Positions 16,268 through 25,116 of a DNA stretch of 35,855 bases are shown here, in pieces (positions within the stretch are counted from its first letter, which is position 1; every line of letters starts with the position of its first letter). This stretch comes from Candidatus Fermentibacteraceae bacterium (GTDB lineage Bacteria > Fermentibacterota > Fermentibacteria > Fermentibacterales > JCC-6): contig JAFGPK010000063.1 in assembly GCA_016936235.1 (NCBI GenBank), forward strand, positions 1-35,855, read 5' to 3'. The position numbers and the translations under genes are program-made. A model generated the notes under the pieces. It was not told the DNA's origin. It saw only the letters and a program-made list of their open reading frames with translations, and made no database searches.

Positions 16268-18704
16268 ACATGTCGAACCACCTCAGCTGCTCCCACAGCA
16301 CGTGCTCCACACTCTCCCAGGCCTGGTAGCCGTGGTCCTCGAAGGGCAGCAGCACCAGCCTGGCGGTGCCGCCGGAACTCCTTACCGCTTCGTAGAAGAT
16401 CTCCGACTGGAAGGTTCGGGTCCCCGGGTTTGAGTCGTCTTCGCCGTGGATGATAAGGATGGGCTCGTTGACCCGGTCGGCGAAGAAGAGCGGCGATACC
16501 TGGATGTAGACATCCCTGGCCTCGAAGAGGGAACGGCGCTCGGACTGAAAACCGAAGGGCTGATTGGTCTTGTTGTACGAGCCGCTGCGCGCGATGCCGG
16601 CCGTGAACAGGTCCGTGTGCGCCAGGAGATTGGCGACCATCAGCGCTCCGTGGCTGTGGCCGATTATGCCTATCCGGTCGGGATCTGCCACTCCCATCTC
16701 CACCGCCTTCGCCACCGCGGCTTCCGCGTCCGCCACCAGCTGCGGAACGAAGGTGTCGTACGTGGTCTCGGGATCCCCGATCATGGGCATGGAGGTTCTG
16801 TAGAGAACCGCATAGCCCCTGAGCAGGAAATAAAGGGATGAGGAGCCGTACATTCGCATGAATCTCCGGGCCGAGCCTGTGACCTGACCGGCCGTGGCGG
16901 CGCCTGAGTATTCCATGGGATAGGCATCGATCACAACGGGCAGCCGTGTGCCCTCCTCATAGCCCGGCGGCAGGAAGAGCTGGAAACTGAGGGGTACGCC
17001 GTCCTCGCGCTCGTAGTGCACGATACGGTTCTCGATCTCCCTCAGCTGCGGCGCCGGGTCCTCGAAACTCGTTATCGGTTCGCGGGAAAGGGTGCGGGTC
17101 GCCTCGCCGTCGGCCGCCTCGATCTCATCACCCAGTGTTGCCAGGTAGTAGTTGGGCACATCGGCGGGGGATTCGGAACGCAGAACGAAGTGGTCCTCGT
17201 CCCCGGCGAAAGCCTCGAAGTACTCGTAGCGCTCAGGGTCACAGCGGAAAAGGCGCCGGGTTTCGCCGGTGTTCATGTCCCGGAGGTCAAGGAATGGTCT
17301 GTCACCTTCTTCGGTGCCGCCGCTGCCGCTGAAGTATACAGCGTCGCCGTTCTGATGCATCACCCACCGTCCGTCGGGCAGCTGCCTCAGGACCGGATCG
17401 CCGGGATTGCCATATCGGTCGTCTTCATCGAAGTCGTACCAGAGACTGGCGTTGCCCTCGTCGACGTCCAGCAGCCGGAAATACTCCCAGCGGCCCATGC
17501 GGTCCCACTCTCCCAGCATGAGTGTGCCGCCTTCAGCGCCCCAGGACATCTGCCAGATGCGATGTTCCGCCCGGAATACCTCCTCGGGCTCGCCGGTGAA
17601 GGGCTCATCAAGTCGCATCAGGCGATCCCGATGCGGCGCCTCGACCACCGGGTCGCCGCCGTCCAGAGCCTCGATCCAGAAGAGCTGGTGCGGTGCCGTG
17701 GCCCGCCAGGATACGGAACGGGGTCCCTCCGGGACGCCGTGAACAGGTACCGCGTCAGCCAGCGGAAGAGACGCGATAACGGCCACGAACTCCCCATCCG
17801 CCGTCCGGACCTCGATCTCTCTGGCGAAGCGCCACCAGGCGACTTCATGGGACCAGGGGCCCACCACGCGCTCCGAAAGGACGTACTCGCCGTCAGGGGA
17901 GAAATCGACATAGCAGTAATGTGCGTCGTCTCCTATCACGGTCACATCGCCGAGGTCGGGACCCACTACGGCCGGTTCGGATCTGAAGTAGTAATCGAAA
18001 AGCTCATTGTCGTATGCGGTTCGAAGAAGATTACGGGCCTCGTAGGTGGATCGGGCGGAAGCTTCTGTCCCTTCCACGACCTTGGGTCCAACGGGAATCG
18101 CAGGCGGTTCGGGCGCCGGTCCCCGTTCCGGGATGCGGAGGACCAGCAGGCGCTCCTGGTCCGGAAGCCAGCTCACCGCATTCCCCATCAGGGGATTCAG
18201 GGCTACGCCCTCTATCTCCATCAGGTCGCCGTCCACCGAGCCCACCCACAGGCCCAGATGATCGGAGTGACTTACAGTGAGCGCAAAACGCCGGCCATCC
18301 GCGGTGAACTCCACATCGAATACCTCAGCACCGTCAGGCAAGGCAAGAGGAGAGATGGCGCCTCCCTCCACCTCCGCCAGGCGGGGGGACGTACTCCCGT
18401 GACTGCCGTGAATAGTATTGAGGGCGGGATTCACCCGTATGCCAGCCAGCTCGTACATCGGTGCGGCAAGCTCGGCAAGGGGAGGGTAGGTCACGGGATC
18501 CGCGAGGAGCAGGTACTCTCCGGTGGGCGATGTCCACACCCAGGGGAGCTGGGGCGCGTGGAGCACCTCCAGAATGTCTTCGGGAGGAGACTGCCACTCT
18601 GTAACCGATTGCACGCCGTCGTCTGACGCCCACGCAGCCTGTCCCATGAAAGCTCCCGCCATCAGCAGAAGCAATGCCATCTCAGCCATCGGATTCCTTG
18701 TCAT
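16230..18704 (-). CDS. prolyl-oligopeptidase family (S9) serine peptidase, exported
   Basis: An 824-residue peptidase with signal peptide (MALLLLMAGAFMGQAAWA). The N-terminal two thirds form a beta-propeller (PDQERLLVLRIP, FSPDGEYVLSERV, SWGAEGGTLMLGEW). The C-terminal alpha/beta hydrolase holds the triad: Ser684 in GHSHG, Asp756 or 757 in HGEDD, and His791 in FEDHGY. YGSSSLYFLLRGYAVLYR and the acidic loops resemble the glutamyl-endopeptidase/acylaminoacyl-peptidase branch. It is likely periplasmic or secreted and hydrolyses peptides. AGGAAAGG precedes the ATG. It has no sorting tail like the PQQ protein. Confidence 0.93.
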   Translation of the reverse strand: MTRNPMAEMALLLLMAGAFMGQAAWASDDGVQSVTEWQSPPEDILEVLHAPQLPWVWTSPTGEYLLLADPVTYPPLAELAAPMYELAGIRVNPALNTIHGSHGSTSPRLAEVEGGAISPLALPDGAEVFDVEFTADGRRFALTVSHSDHLGLWVGSVDGDLMEIEGVALNPLMGNAVSWLPDQERLLVLRIPERGPAPEPPAIPVGPKVVEGTEASARSTYEARNLLRTAYDNELFDYYFRSEPAVVGPDLGDVTVIGDDAHYCYVDFSPDGEYVLSERVVGPWSHEVAWWRFAREIEVRTADGEFVAVIASLPLADAVPVHGVPEGPRSVSWRATAPHQLFWIEALDGGDPVVEAPHRDRLMRLDEPFTGEPEEVFRAEHRIWQMSWGAEGGTLMLGEWDRMGRWEYFRLLDVDEGNASLWYDFDEDDRYGNPGDPVLRQLPDGRWVMHQNGDAVYFSGSGGTEEGDRPFLDLRDMNTGETRRLFRCDPERYEYFEAFAGDEDHFVLRSESPADVPNYYLATLGDEIEAADGEATRTLSREPITSFEDPAPQLREIENRIVHYEREDGVPLSFQLFLPPGYEEGTRLPVVIDAYPMEYSGAATAGQVTGSARRFMRMYGSSSLYFLLRGYAVLYRTSMPMIGDPETTYDTFVPQLVADAEAAVAKAVEMGVADPDRIGIIGHSHGALMVANLLAHTDLFTAGIARSGSYNKTNQPFGFQSERRSLFEARDVYIQVSPLFFADRVNEPILIIHGEDDSNPGTRTFQSEIFYEAVRSSGGTARLVLLPFEDHGYQAWESVEHVLWEQLRWFDMYVGGAGTEAPGN

Positions 18705-19029
18705 TATCGCCTTTCCTCAAACATTCGCCTTGAGCGGCGCGATTGGCCGCCTGTGCCGGAAGGCTTTGTTAAAATACATATTCAAGTCTCATCCGTATCT
18801 ACCTGAACTTCTCCAGTTTACCCTCTACTCCGGACCAACGCGCGAGCTCGTCTGTGTCAACCTCAATCTGTGACATTCCCGAGACGGGTTTCAAACGGGT
18901 TTCCTCTTCTCCCGGGCCTTCTCCTGTTCATCAGAAGGCGTTCCCTGAGGTCATCCGGGCAGAACGTCACAGCTCTTTCGAGGAGATCTTTGAGCTCTTT
19001 GATCCGTGTCAAACACGGGTTATATGTTC
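18705..19029. other. 325-base gap with two overlapping short minus-strand frames
   Basis: No confident gene lies here. On the minus strand a TTG-started frame at 18863-19012 encodes 49 residues (IKELKDLLERAVTFCPDDL, ETRLGNVTD). An ATG at 18876 opens a 25-residue frame to 18799 (MSQIEVDTDELARWSGVEG), overlapping the first frame's stop in the arrangement of coupled genes. Both look protein-like and could be the broken pieces of one frameshifted gene. A small hairpin (CCGTGT-CAA-ACACGG) at 19004-19018 lies just downstream of the ankyrin gene and lacks a T-run. Confidence 0.35.
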
Positions 19030-20277
19030 TTAATTTTCTTTATCAAGTAATTTCGCAGCAATGTCCTCCGCCTTCTCGAATGATGCCGCCTCGAAAGGCT
19101 CTTCCAGGAAACGTTTGACATTCGGAGAGGTTCGGGCTTCACTTATGAATGTATTGCCCTGATACCACTCTTTTACCTGCACTTTCCCGTATTTGTGGAG
19201 ATATGCCCAGTATTTTCCCATCTTTCCCTCCTGATAGCGATTAAGGATTTCAACAATAGAATAGTACCCGTTCTCTTTAGCGATAGAAGCTGCAGTATAG
19301 TTATTATTGGTCACAATTGCCGGATCAGCCCCTTTTTCCAGAAGGAATTCTACAATACTGGAATGACCTCCATTCGCAGCCCAGATCAGTGGTGTGATAT
19401 TGTGATCTGCATTCCTGGCATTAATGTCGGCACCTTCCGAAACCAATAATTCGACTATATCAGGATGTCCAGTTTTCGCAGCAGCCATTAGAGCTGTTGA
19501 TTTCCTTCCACTTGTTGCATTCACATCAGCTCCCGAATCGATCAGTCTTTTTACAAGCTCTATATCGGCAGTGGCGCATTCACAGGCGACCATCAAGGAA
19601 TTGAAACCGCCATTGTCCTTTTTATGAATATCAATACCATTATCAATAAGTAAATTACTGATTTGAGAATGACCATTGAATGCTGAGAGTATCAGAGCGG
19701 TTGCTCCATTGCTATTGCACGCATTTATATCCACACCCTGCTTCAGTAGAATTTTTACGAGCTGATGACTACCCTCCTCGGAATGAACAAGGAATTCATT
19801 ATTGGCACGATCCACATTATCCGTGATTTCTGCTGAAATCTCGGCGGGAGTCGAATAATCCACTTCGACTATCGCTTGCTGGAATAACTCTACACTGTAT
19901 AGATTCGGCTTTTTCCCGAATCCAAGGAATCCGCGACTTCCCTTTTCTGAGATATCCACTCTTACGATACGGAAGGCTTCCGCACTTTTATCGACTGCCA
20001 CCCTTCCGGCTTCCGCTTCATCGAAAGCGCGCAGATTCTTGATTTCCCGGGTTGGTTTGCGCACTACATTCTCTTTAACGTTTACGGCATTACCGGGTAT
20101 TTCCTTTCTTGCCTTTTCAAAAGCTTCATCAATAGTATCAGCCGATACTCTCCTGCTCAGTCTGACGGATTCCTTTTGTTCCGAAGCCACCAGGAAGAAC
20201 CCGGAGGGGATCTTCTTATGAAGTTCTTCCTCCGCCTTCGATAGCGTATCTGCTTTCAGTTTCAGATTTCTTTCCAT
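19030..20277 (-). CDS. Jag_N-like domain fused to ankyrin repeats
   Basis: A 415-residue cytosolic protein with visibly lower G+C than its neighbours. Residues 45-75 (ADTIDEAFEKARKEIPGNA) look like one beta-alpha module. Residues 84-135 contain RGFLGFGKKP, the signature of the Jag_N domain otherwise found at the start of KhpB/Jag RNA-binding proteins, followed by ELFQQAIVEVDY. From about 168 to 350 there are five or six ankyrin repeats (GATALILSAFNGHSQISNLL, STALMAAAKTGHPDIVELLV, ITPLIWAANGGHSSIVEFLL). The C-terminal 60 residues are charged and helical. AAAGGAGGG precedes the ATG. No KH or R3H domain is present. A scaffold or regulatory role is inferred; the base composition suggests transfer. 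Confidence 0.88.
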   Translation of the reverse strand: MERNLKLKADTLSKAEEELHKKIPSGFFLVASEQKESVRLSRRVSADTIDEAFEKARKEIPGNAVNVKENVVRKPTREIKNLRAFDEAEAGRVAVDKSAEAFRIVRVDISEKGSRGFLGFGKKPNLYSVELFQQAIVEVDYSTPAEISAEITDNVDRANNEFLVHSEEGSHQLVKILLKQGVDINACNSNGATALILSAFNGHSQISNLLIDNGIDIHKKDNGGFNSLMVACECATADIELVKRLIDSGADVNATSGRKSTALMAAAKTGHPDIVELLVSEGADINARNADHNITPLIWAANGGHSSIVEFLLEKGADPAIVTNNNYTAASIAKENGYYSIVEILNRYQEGKMGKYWAYLHKYGKVQVKEWYQGNTFISEARTSPNVKRFLEEPFEAASFEKAEDIAAKLLDKEN

Positions 20278-20313
20278 TATTGACCCTCCTTTAGTTCCTT
20301 ACACGTAACAATC

Positions 20314-20342
20314 AGCGTAACCGGCGCCGTGACACTTGTCAA
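20314..20342 (-). promoter_or_regulatory. probable promoter of the ankyrin gene
   Basis: On the minus strand TTGACA (20342-20337) and TACGCT (20319-20314) are separated by 17 bases and lie about 40 bases upstream of the ATG at 20277, behind AGGAGG. The -35 is consensus; the -10 is weak. Confidence 0.6.
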
Positions 20343-20532
20343 GCGACACCCGGATTCCCGCACCTCCTTCCATTGAATTGATCGATTCTGTAATGGTTTC
20401 CGGGGCACAAGAACCTGAAGACAACAGGGGTCTATCCGCGCGTCATGAAGGGTATGAAACCTGCTGCGGCCAGCCCGCCGGATTCGCCTTACAATCGCCT
20501 ACATTGAAATACTGTATGGATATAGGTATGTA

Positions 20533-20557
20533 AATACATGATTAAATCATATGTATT
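20533..20557. promoter_or_regulatory. 25-bp near-palindrome, candidate operator
   Basis: AATACAT (20533-20539) and ATGTATT (20551-20557) are exact inverted repeats with eleven bases between, and within that core ATGAT and ATCAT also pair, shifted by one base. It lies about 50-60 bases upstream of the -35 of the ArsR-methyltransferase operon and is a plausible site for the operon's own ArsR-type domain. Confidence 0.55.
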
Positions 20558-20599
20558 AGTATTGTTTCGGGGTAGCATTCCCTGTCTGGCTGCCCGCAG

Positions 20600-20627
20600 T
20601 TGACATATGAAAATATTATCATATAAT
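20600..20627 (+). promoter_or_regulatory. consensus sigma-70 promoter predicting a leaderless transcript
   Basis: TTGACA (20600-20605) and TATAAT (20622-20627) both match the consensus perfectly, with a 16-base spacer. Seven bases separate the -10 from the ATG at 20635, so transcription should start at or next to the A of the start codon. No Shine-Dalgarno sequence is present before this gene. Confidence 0.88.
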
Positions 20628-20632
20628 CATAT
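20605..20632. promoter_or_regulatory. inverted and direct ATATGA/TCATAT repeats over the promoter
   Basis: ATATGA (20605-20610) and TCATAT (20619-20624) are exact inverted repeats with eight bases between, covering the promoter spacer. A second TCATAT lies at 20627-20632, eight bases after the first. A repressor bound here would block RNA polymerase. The ArsR-type domain encoded just downstream is the obvious candidate. Confidence 0.62.
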
Positions 20633-20634
20633 CT

Positions 20635-21561
20635 ATGAAGAACCTATTCGGGGCACTGGCCAATTCCGGCAGGCTGAGGATGATGCGGATACTCCTTCGC
20701 GGGCCGCTGAACGTCAGCGAGATCTCGGACATTCTCGGGCTCTCGCAGAGCAACGTGAGCCACAGCCTCAGAGTACTCCTTGATGCGAACCTGGTATTGC
20801 GCAAGGGCAAGGGTAGCTGGGCGTACTACAGCCTGAACAGGCAAGACCCGGTTGCCGGGATGCTGATCGAAGTCGTCTCCTCCGGTGTCAGGAAGATAGA
20901 GAACTACGACAACGACATGTCTGAACTCCGCCTGTGCTATGACCGGCGCCGGAAGGAAGCACGGGAGTTCTTCGACCGTGTGGCCGCCGAGCTCGATGAA
21001 GTCTCATACCTGATGCCGAGTCCCGACGGGTACATAGATGCAGTCCTTGACGGTTTCCCCCGCGGAGGCGTGGTCCTGGATGCGGGATGCGGCAGCGGTG
21101 ACATGGTCCTGCGCATTCTCCGGTCCGGCATGTCCGTCATAGGTGTGGACCAGTCACAGGAGATGCTGTCACAGGCAGGCAAGAAGATCGGCTCCGACTG
21201 GGGAGGCAACAGCGTGGAGCTCCGCCTGGGCAGCGCCGAGCATCTGCCCGTTGCCGATTCGTCAGTTGACGGGATACTTGCGCATATGCTGCTGCATCAC
21301 CTGAGCGAGCCATCCGAGTTCTTCACAGAGGCTGCAAGGGTGTGCAGGGAGGGGGGAAGATGCAGTGTTGTGGAGCTGGCTCCCCATGAGGATTCCGATC
21401 TGAAGAGGATGCAGGGTGACCTTTGGCCGGGACTTGACCGGGGGGAGGTCCGGGACTGGATGGTCTCCGCTGGATTCGTTGACATACATGAGATAGCGGC
21501 CGGGGACGGAAGGGTCTTCATCCTTTCGGGGCTGCTGAAGGGAAGGAATGGAAATGGCTGA
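20635..21561 (+). CDS. ArsR-family regulator fused to a SAM methyltransferase
   Basis: A 308-residue fusion. Residues 1-75 form an ArsR winged helix ([21 protein letters not shown] is the recognition region). No metal-binding ELCVCDL-type site is seen, so a metal sensor role is unlikely. Residues 115-300 form a class I methyltransferase with motif [12 protein letters not shown] (147-157), [11 protein letters not shown] and [13 protein letters not shown]. Such fusions occur next to ahcY in several phyla. ArsR proteins of the SahR type control S-adenosylhomocysteine recycling, so the methyltransferase fold may sense SAM/SAH here rather than, or as well as, methylate a substrate. Its stop overlaps the start of ahcY. 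Confidence 0.9.
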   Translation: MKNLFGALANSGRLRMMRILLRGPLNVSEISDILGLSQSNVSHSLRVLLDANLVLRKGKGSWAYYSLNRQDPVAGMLIEVVSSGVRKIENYDNDMSELRLCYDRRRKEAREFFDRVAAELDEVSYLMPSPDGYIDAVLDGFPRGGVVLDAGCGSGDMVLRILRSGMSVIGVDQSQEMLSQAGKKIGSDWGGNSVELRLGSAEHLPVADSSVDGILAHMLLHHLSEPSEFFTEAARVCREGGRCSVVELAPHEDSDLKRMQGDLWPGLDRGEVRDWMVSAGFVDIHEIAAGDGRVFILSGLLKGRNGNG

Positions 21562-22963
21562 TTACAAGGTTGCTGATCTGTCTCTGGCCGATTTCGGCAG
21601 GAGGGAGATCGAAATAGCGGAGAAGGAGATGCCCGGGCTCATGTCAGTGCGCGAGAAGTACGGGCAGAGCAAACCCCTTGCCGGACTGAGGATCACCGGT
21701 TCGCTGCACATGACCGTGCAGACCGCCGTACTCATTGAGACCCTGCGTGAGCTGGGGGCTGACGTCCGCTGGGCAAGCTGCAACATCTTCTCGACCCAGG
21801 ACCACGCGGCGGCGGCCATGGCTGCAGCCGGAGTACCGGTCTTCGCCTGGAAGGGCGAAACCCTGGACGAGTACTGGTGGTGCACGAGGCAGGCGCTGAC
21901 CTTCCCCGGTGGCAGGGGTCCCAACCTCATTGTGGACGACGGCGGGGACGCCACCCTCATGGTCCACTGGGGTTGCGAGATGGAGAGGGAGTTCGCGAAG
22001 ACCGGTGCACTCCCCTCCGATTTCACGGGCCAGGGTGACGAGGTCGCCCTGAAGCGGAATCTCCTGGCGGGAGCAAAGGCGGCTCCTTCGTTCTGGAGCG
22101 GCATCGTCCCCGAGATCATCGGCGTGTCCGAGGAGACCACCACTGGAGTGCACAGGCTGTACAGCAACATGAAGGCGGGCAAGCTGCTGTTCGCGGCCTA
22201 CAACGTGAACGACTCGGTTACCAAGAGCAAGTTCGACAATCTCTACGGGTGCAGGGAGTCGCTGGCCGACGGCATCAAGCGGGCCACCGACGTGATGGTG
22301 GCTGGCAAGAGCGTGCTTATCTGCGGATACGGCGACGTGGGCAAGGGCTGCGCCCAGAGCATTGACGGCTTCGGCGCCAGAGTAATTGTGACGGAAATCG
22401 ATCCCATCTGCGCGCTTCAGGCCGCCATGGAGGGTTTCGAGGTCACTACCGTCGAGGAAGCCCTCTCGGAGGCATCAATAATCGTGACCGCCACCGGCAA
22501 TTACAATGTCATTACGGCGGAGCACATGAGCCGGATGAAGGACCAGACCATAGTCTGCAATATCGGCCATTTCGACAACGAGATAGATGTTGCCGGCCTG
22601 GAAGCCTGGCCCGGTATCACGAAGGAGGAGATCAAGCCCCAGGTTCACAGGTTCACGTTCCCCGACGGGCACTCAATCTTCCTTCTTGCAGAGGGCAGGC
22701 TCGTCAATCTCGGCTGCGCCACGGGGCATCCCAGCTTCGTGATGAGCAACTCCTTCACGAACCAGTGCATGGCCCAGATAGCCCTGGCGGAGGAGAGACC
22801 CGCGGTAGGGGTTTACATGCTCCCCAAGATTCTGGACGAGGAGGTGGCCAGGCTCCACCTGGACAAGCTGGGAGTGAAGCTCACGAAACTGACGAGAGAA
22901 CAGGCCGATTATATCGGCGTGGACATGAACGGGCCCTACAAGCCCGAGCATTACAGGTACTAG
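21554..22963 (+). CDS. ahcY: adenosylhomocysteinase (S-adenosylhomocysteine hydrolase)
   Basis: Reversibly splits S-adenosylhomocysteine into adenosine and homocysteine, using tightly bound NAD, in the methyl cycle. The chain is 469 residues, the long form. It begins [16 protein letters not shown], holds the substrate-domain signature [14 protein letters not shown], the long-form insertion ([17 protein letters not shown]), the NAD loop [13 protein letters not shown] near 258 and the C-terminal [17 protein letters not shown] and KPEHYRY. I choose the second ATG (21554) because AAGGA lies six bases upstream of it; the track uses 21548. It overlaps the regulator gene by eight bases and must share its promoter. 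Confidence 0.97.
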   Translation: MADYKVADLSLADFGRREIEIAEKEMPGLMSVREKYGQSKPLAGLRITGSLHMTVQTAVLIETLRELGADVRWASCNIFSTQDHAAAAMAAAGVPVFAWKGETLDEYWWCTRQALTFPGGRGPNLIVDDGGDATLMVHWGCEMEREFAKTGALPSDFTGQGDEVALKRNLLAGAKAAPSFWSGIVPEIIGVSEETTTGVHRLYSNMKAGKLLFAAYNVNDSVTKSKFDNLYGCRESLADGIKRATDVMVAGKSVLICGYGDVGKGCAQSIDGFGARVIVTEIDPICALQAAMEGFEVTTVEEALSEASIIVTATGNYNVITAEHMSRMKDQTIVCNIGHFDNEIDVAGLEAWPGITKEEIKPQVHRFTFPDGHSIFLLAEGRLVNLGCATGHPSFVMSNSFTNQCMAQIALAEERPAVGVYMLPKILDEEVARLHLDKLGVKLTKLTREQADYIGVDMNGPYKPEHYRY

Positions 22964-23061
22964 CGGATTGCGGATCGGTGTGGCGGGGAATGGCCGTGAG
23001 TGCGTATATTCCCAGCCCCCATTGCCAGAAATAACAGGCAGCTAGAAAAGAGAGGCGAGAC

Positions 23062-23463
23062 GTGGCAAACAAGATCAGAGTGTTGCTGATTGACGATGAT
23101 CCGGACTTCGTCGAGGCTAACAGCATCGTTCTCGAGGCCAGCGGTTTCGAGGTGCTTACCGCCGGTAGCGGCGCCGAGGGTCTGGAGAAGGTGAAGGAGC
23201 AGAGCCCGGACGTTGTGATCCTTGACGTAATGATGGAGCAGACGGACGAAGGCTTCGCCGTTGCGAGAAGGATACGCTCCAAACTTCACAGCGAGGTCCC
23301 CATAATCATGCTTACCTCAGTTGGTAAGGTGACGGGTTACGATTTCAATCCGGACGAGCATCCGGATTTCTTCCCCGTCGACATCTTCCTGGAGAAGCCC
23401 GTGCCCCCATCTATACTTGTAAGCAAGGTGCGCGAGGTTCTCAAGAAGGGAGAGGATCAGTGA
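23062..23463 (+). CDS. stand-alone response-regulator receiver domain
   Basis: A 133-residue single receiver domain starting at GTG behind AGAGGCGAGAC. All key residues are present: the acidic pocket in LLIDDDPDF, the phospho-acceptor Asp in VVILDVMME, Thr in MLTSVG and Lys in FLEKPVPP. There is no output domain. The FNPDEHPDFFPVDI insertion before the Lys is longer than usual. Its stop overlaps the start of the NuoE-like hydrogenase subunit gene by four bases (GTGA), so it is translated with the hydrogenase subunits and may act on them or on their partner. The cognate kinase is not adjacent; the sensor at 28758 is 5 kb away. Confidence 0.9.
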   Translation: MANKIRVLLIDDDPDFVEANSIVLEASGFEVLTAGSGAEGLEKVKEQSPDVVILDVMMEQTDEGFAVARRIRSKLHSEVPIIMLTSVGKVTGYDFNPDEHPDFFPVDIFLEKPVPPSILVSKVREVLKKGEDQ

Positions 23464-23921
23464 GCCGCAAACCCGTGGAGATCGTCGCCTCCGCCGTGGA
23501 GAATCACGGCAGCGGCAGGGAGGCTGTCATGGAGATGCTCACCGACGTCAACAGGGAGCTGGGATACATTCCAGAGGAGGCCATAAGGGCCATCGCTGCA
23601 GCCGTGGGTGTAAGCAACGCCGAAATATACAGCGTTCTCTCATTCTACTCGTTCTTCTCCACAGAGCCCAGGGGCAGGAACATAGTCCGCCTCTGCAAGA
23701 CCATCAGCTGCGAGATGAACGGTTCGAGGGACATACTTGCCGCCCTTGAGAGCGAACTCGGCATAAAGGCCGGGGAGACCACGCCTGACAGGAGGGTGAC
23801 CCTGGAGACTACCAGCTGCATAGGCCTGTGCGACGAGGGTCCCGCCATGCTGGTGAACGATACTCCCCATACACGGCTCACGCCGGAGGAAGCCCGCAGG
23901 ATCGTCGCGGGTCTTGAATAG
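23460..23921 (+). CDS. NuoE/HndA-like [2Fe-2S] subunit of an NAD(P)-linked hydrogenase
   Basis: A 153-residue thioredoxin-like [2Fe-2S] protein. The cluster ligands are C79 and C84 (LCKTISC) and C120 and C124 (CIGLC), the standard NuoE pattern. The N-terminal helical part (LGYIPEEAIRAIAAAVGV, YSVLSFYSFF) is also typical. In HndA/HydC-type complexes this subunit passes electrons between the flavin subunit and the hydrogenase. The start is a GTG overlapping the receiver gene. The cytosolic complex is completed by the next two genes. The name hydC or hndA would be by analogy only. Confidence 0.93.
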   Translation: MSRKPVEIVASAVENHGSGREAVMEMLTDVNRELGYIPEEAIRAIAAAVGVSNAEIYSVLSFYSFFSTEPRGRNIVRLCKTISCEMNGSRDILAALESELGIKAGETTPDRRVTLETTSCIGLCDEGPAMLVNDTPHTRLTPEEARRIVAGLE

Positions 23922-23934
23922 GGAGGCTGAAACA

Positions 23935-25116
23935 ATGAGCGAGATGAAAGTGCTGACGGCCGATCAGCAGCCGGAGACCGGCGCGGCCCTGAAGAGGGCG
24001 CTGGAGATGACCGCGGCGGACGTGGTGTTCGAAGTGCGTGAATCGGGCATGAGGGGCCGCGGCGGAGCCGGGTTCCCCGTGGGTATCAAGTGGAACCTCG
24101 CGGGTGCCGCGTCGGGCACCGACAAGATGGTCATCTGCAATGCCGACGAAGGCGAGCCGGGCACCTTCAAGGACAGGCTTCTCATTGAGAAGTACGCTAA
24201 ACAGCTACTCGAAGGCATGACGATAGCCGGCTACGCAATAGGGTCCAGCAGGGGCATCATCTATCTCAGGGCCGAGTACACCTATCTGATCCCGGCCATT
24301 ACGGAAGCCAGGCGGGAACTCATCGACAGGAAGCTCATGGGCTCCTACATCCTTGGAGGCAGTTTCAACTTCGATGTCGAGGTCCGTCCGGGCGCCGGCG
24401 CGTATGTGTGCGGAGAGGAAACCTCACTCATAGAGAGCCTGGAGGGCAAGAGAGGCGAACCCCGGAACAAGCCGCCGTTCCCCGTGAACTCCGGCTACCT
24501 CTGCAGACCCACCATAGTCAACAACGTGGAGACCTTCGTGAACGTGCCCCACATAATACTGAACGGCTCGGACTGGTACAGGGAGCTGGGCATCGGCGAC
24601 ACCACCGGGACCAAGCTCTTCAGCGTTTCCGGTGACGTTGAGAGGTCCGGCGTCTACGAGATGCAGATGGGCTCAACCATTGGCGAGCTCCTCGAGCTTG
24701 CCGGTGCGAAGGATGTTCAGGCGGTTCAGGTCGGCGGCGCCAGCGGCGCCACCATTGCGGCGGACGAGCTGGACCGCAGGCTCTCCTTCGAGGACCTGCC
24801 GCCGGGAGGATCGGTCATAGTGTTCAACAGGTCCCGCAACATGATGAACGTTCTGGAGAATTTCCTTGAATTCTTCGTCCACGAGTCCTGCGGCCAGTGC
24901 ACTCCCTGCAGGGAAGGCAACGTACGTCTGCTGGACACTGCCAGGGCCATCAGGGACGGGCGGATTACAAGCAGGGAAGAGCTGAAGGACTTCTTCATGC
25001 TCGCAGAGATAATGAAACTGGGAAGCAAATGCGGGCTTGGACAGACCTCGCCCAACTGCTTCGTGGACATAGTAACCAAGTTCGTAGAACTGCCGGGCGG
25101 AAAGGGAGGTATGTAA
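23935..25116 (+). CDS. NuoF/HndC-like flavin and NAD(P)-binding subunit of an [FeFe] hydrogenase complex
   Basis: A 393-residue subunit that binds FMN, NAD(P)H and one [4Fe-4S] cluster. It shows the NAD(P)/FMN motifs GRGGAGFPVGIKW, CNADEGEPGTFKDR and GAGAYVCGEETSLIESLEGK. The cluster ligands are C319, C322, C325 (SCGQCTPC) and C366. The ATG at 23935 follows GGGAGG by eight bases; the track's TTG at 23914 is not needed. Compared with the usual HydB/HndC of trimeric hydrogenases (around 600 residues) it lacks the N-terminal thioredoxin-like and C-terminal ferredoxin domains, so the electron path is simpler. The next gene begins immediately after its stop. Confidence 0.94.
   Translation: MSEMKVLTADQQPETGAALKRALEMTAADVVFEVRESGMRGRGGAGFPVGIKWNLAGAASGTDKMVICNADEGEPGTFKDRLLIEKYAKQLLEGMTIAGYAIGSSRGIIYLRAEYTYLIPAITEARRELIDRKLMGSYILGGSFNFDVEVRPGAGAYVCGEETSLIESLEGKRGEPRNKPPFPVNSGYLCRPTIVNNVETFVNVPHIILNGSDWYRELGIGDTTGTKLFSVSGDVERSGVYEMQMGSTIGELLELAGAKDVQAVQVGGASGATIAADELDRRLSFEDLPPGGSVIVFNRSRNMMNVLENFLEFFVHESCGQCTPCREGNVRLLDTARAIRDGRITSREELKDFFMLAEIMKLGSKCGLGQTSPNCFVDIVTKFVELPGGKGGM

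Larger units (their letters stand above)
20278..20634. other. divergent regulatory region between the ankyrin gene and the ArsR-methyltransferase gene
   Basis: No coding sequence is supported in this 357-base gap; the 65-codon frame at 20336 is not convincing. The left end carries the ankyrin promoter. The right 110 bases are AT-rich and hold the palindrome at 20533-20557 and the leaderless promoter with repeats at 20600-20632. The middle (20345-20510) has the normal high G+C and nothing recognisable. Confidence 0.6.

Noticed and set aside
17016-18626. 536-codon plus-strand ORF
   Set aside because: It lies wholly opposite the S9 peptidase, whose signal peptide, triad and length are convincing; the long open antisense frame is an effect of high G+C codon usage.
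22964-23061. Riboswitch or promoter between ahcY and the receiver gene
   Set aside because: The gap is under 100 bases and shows no known SAH or SAM riboswitch fold; a TATATT is present but lacks a -35, so nothing is called.
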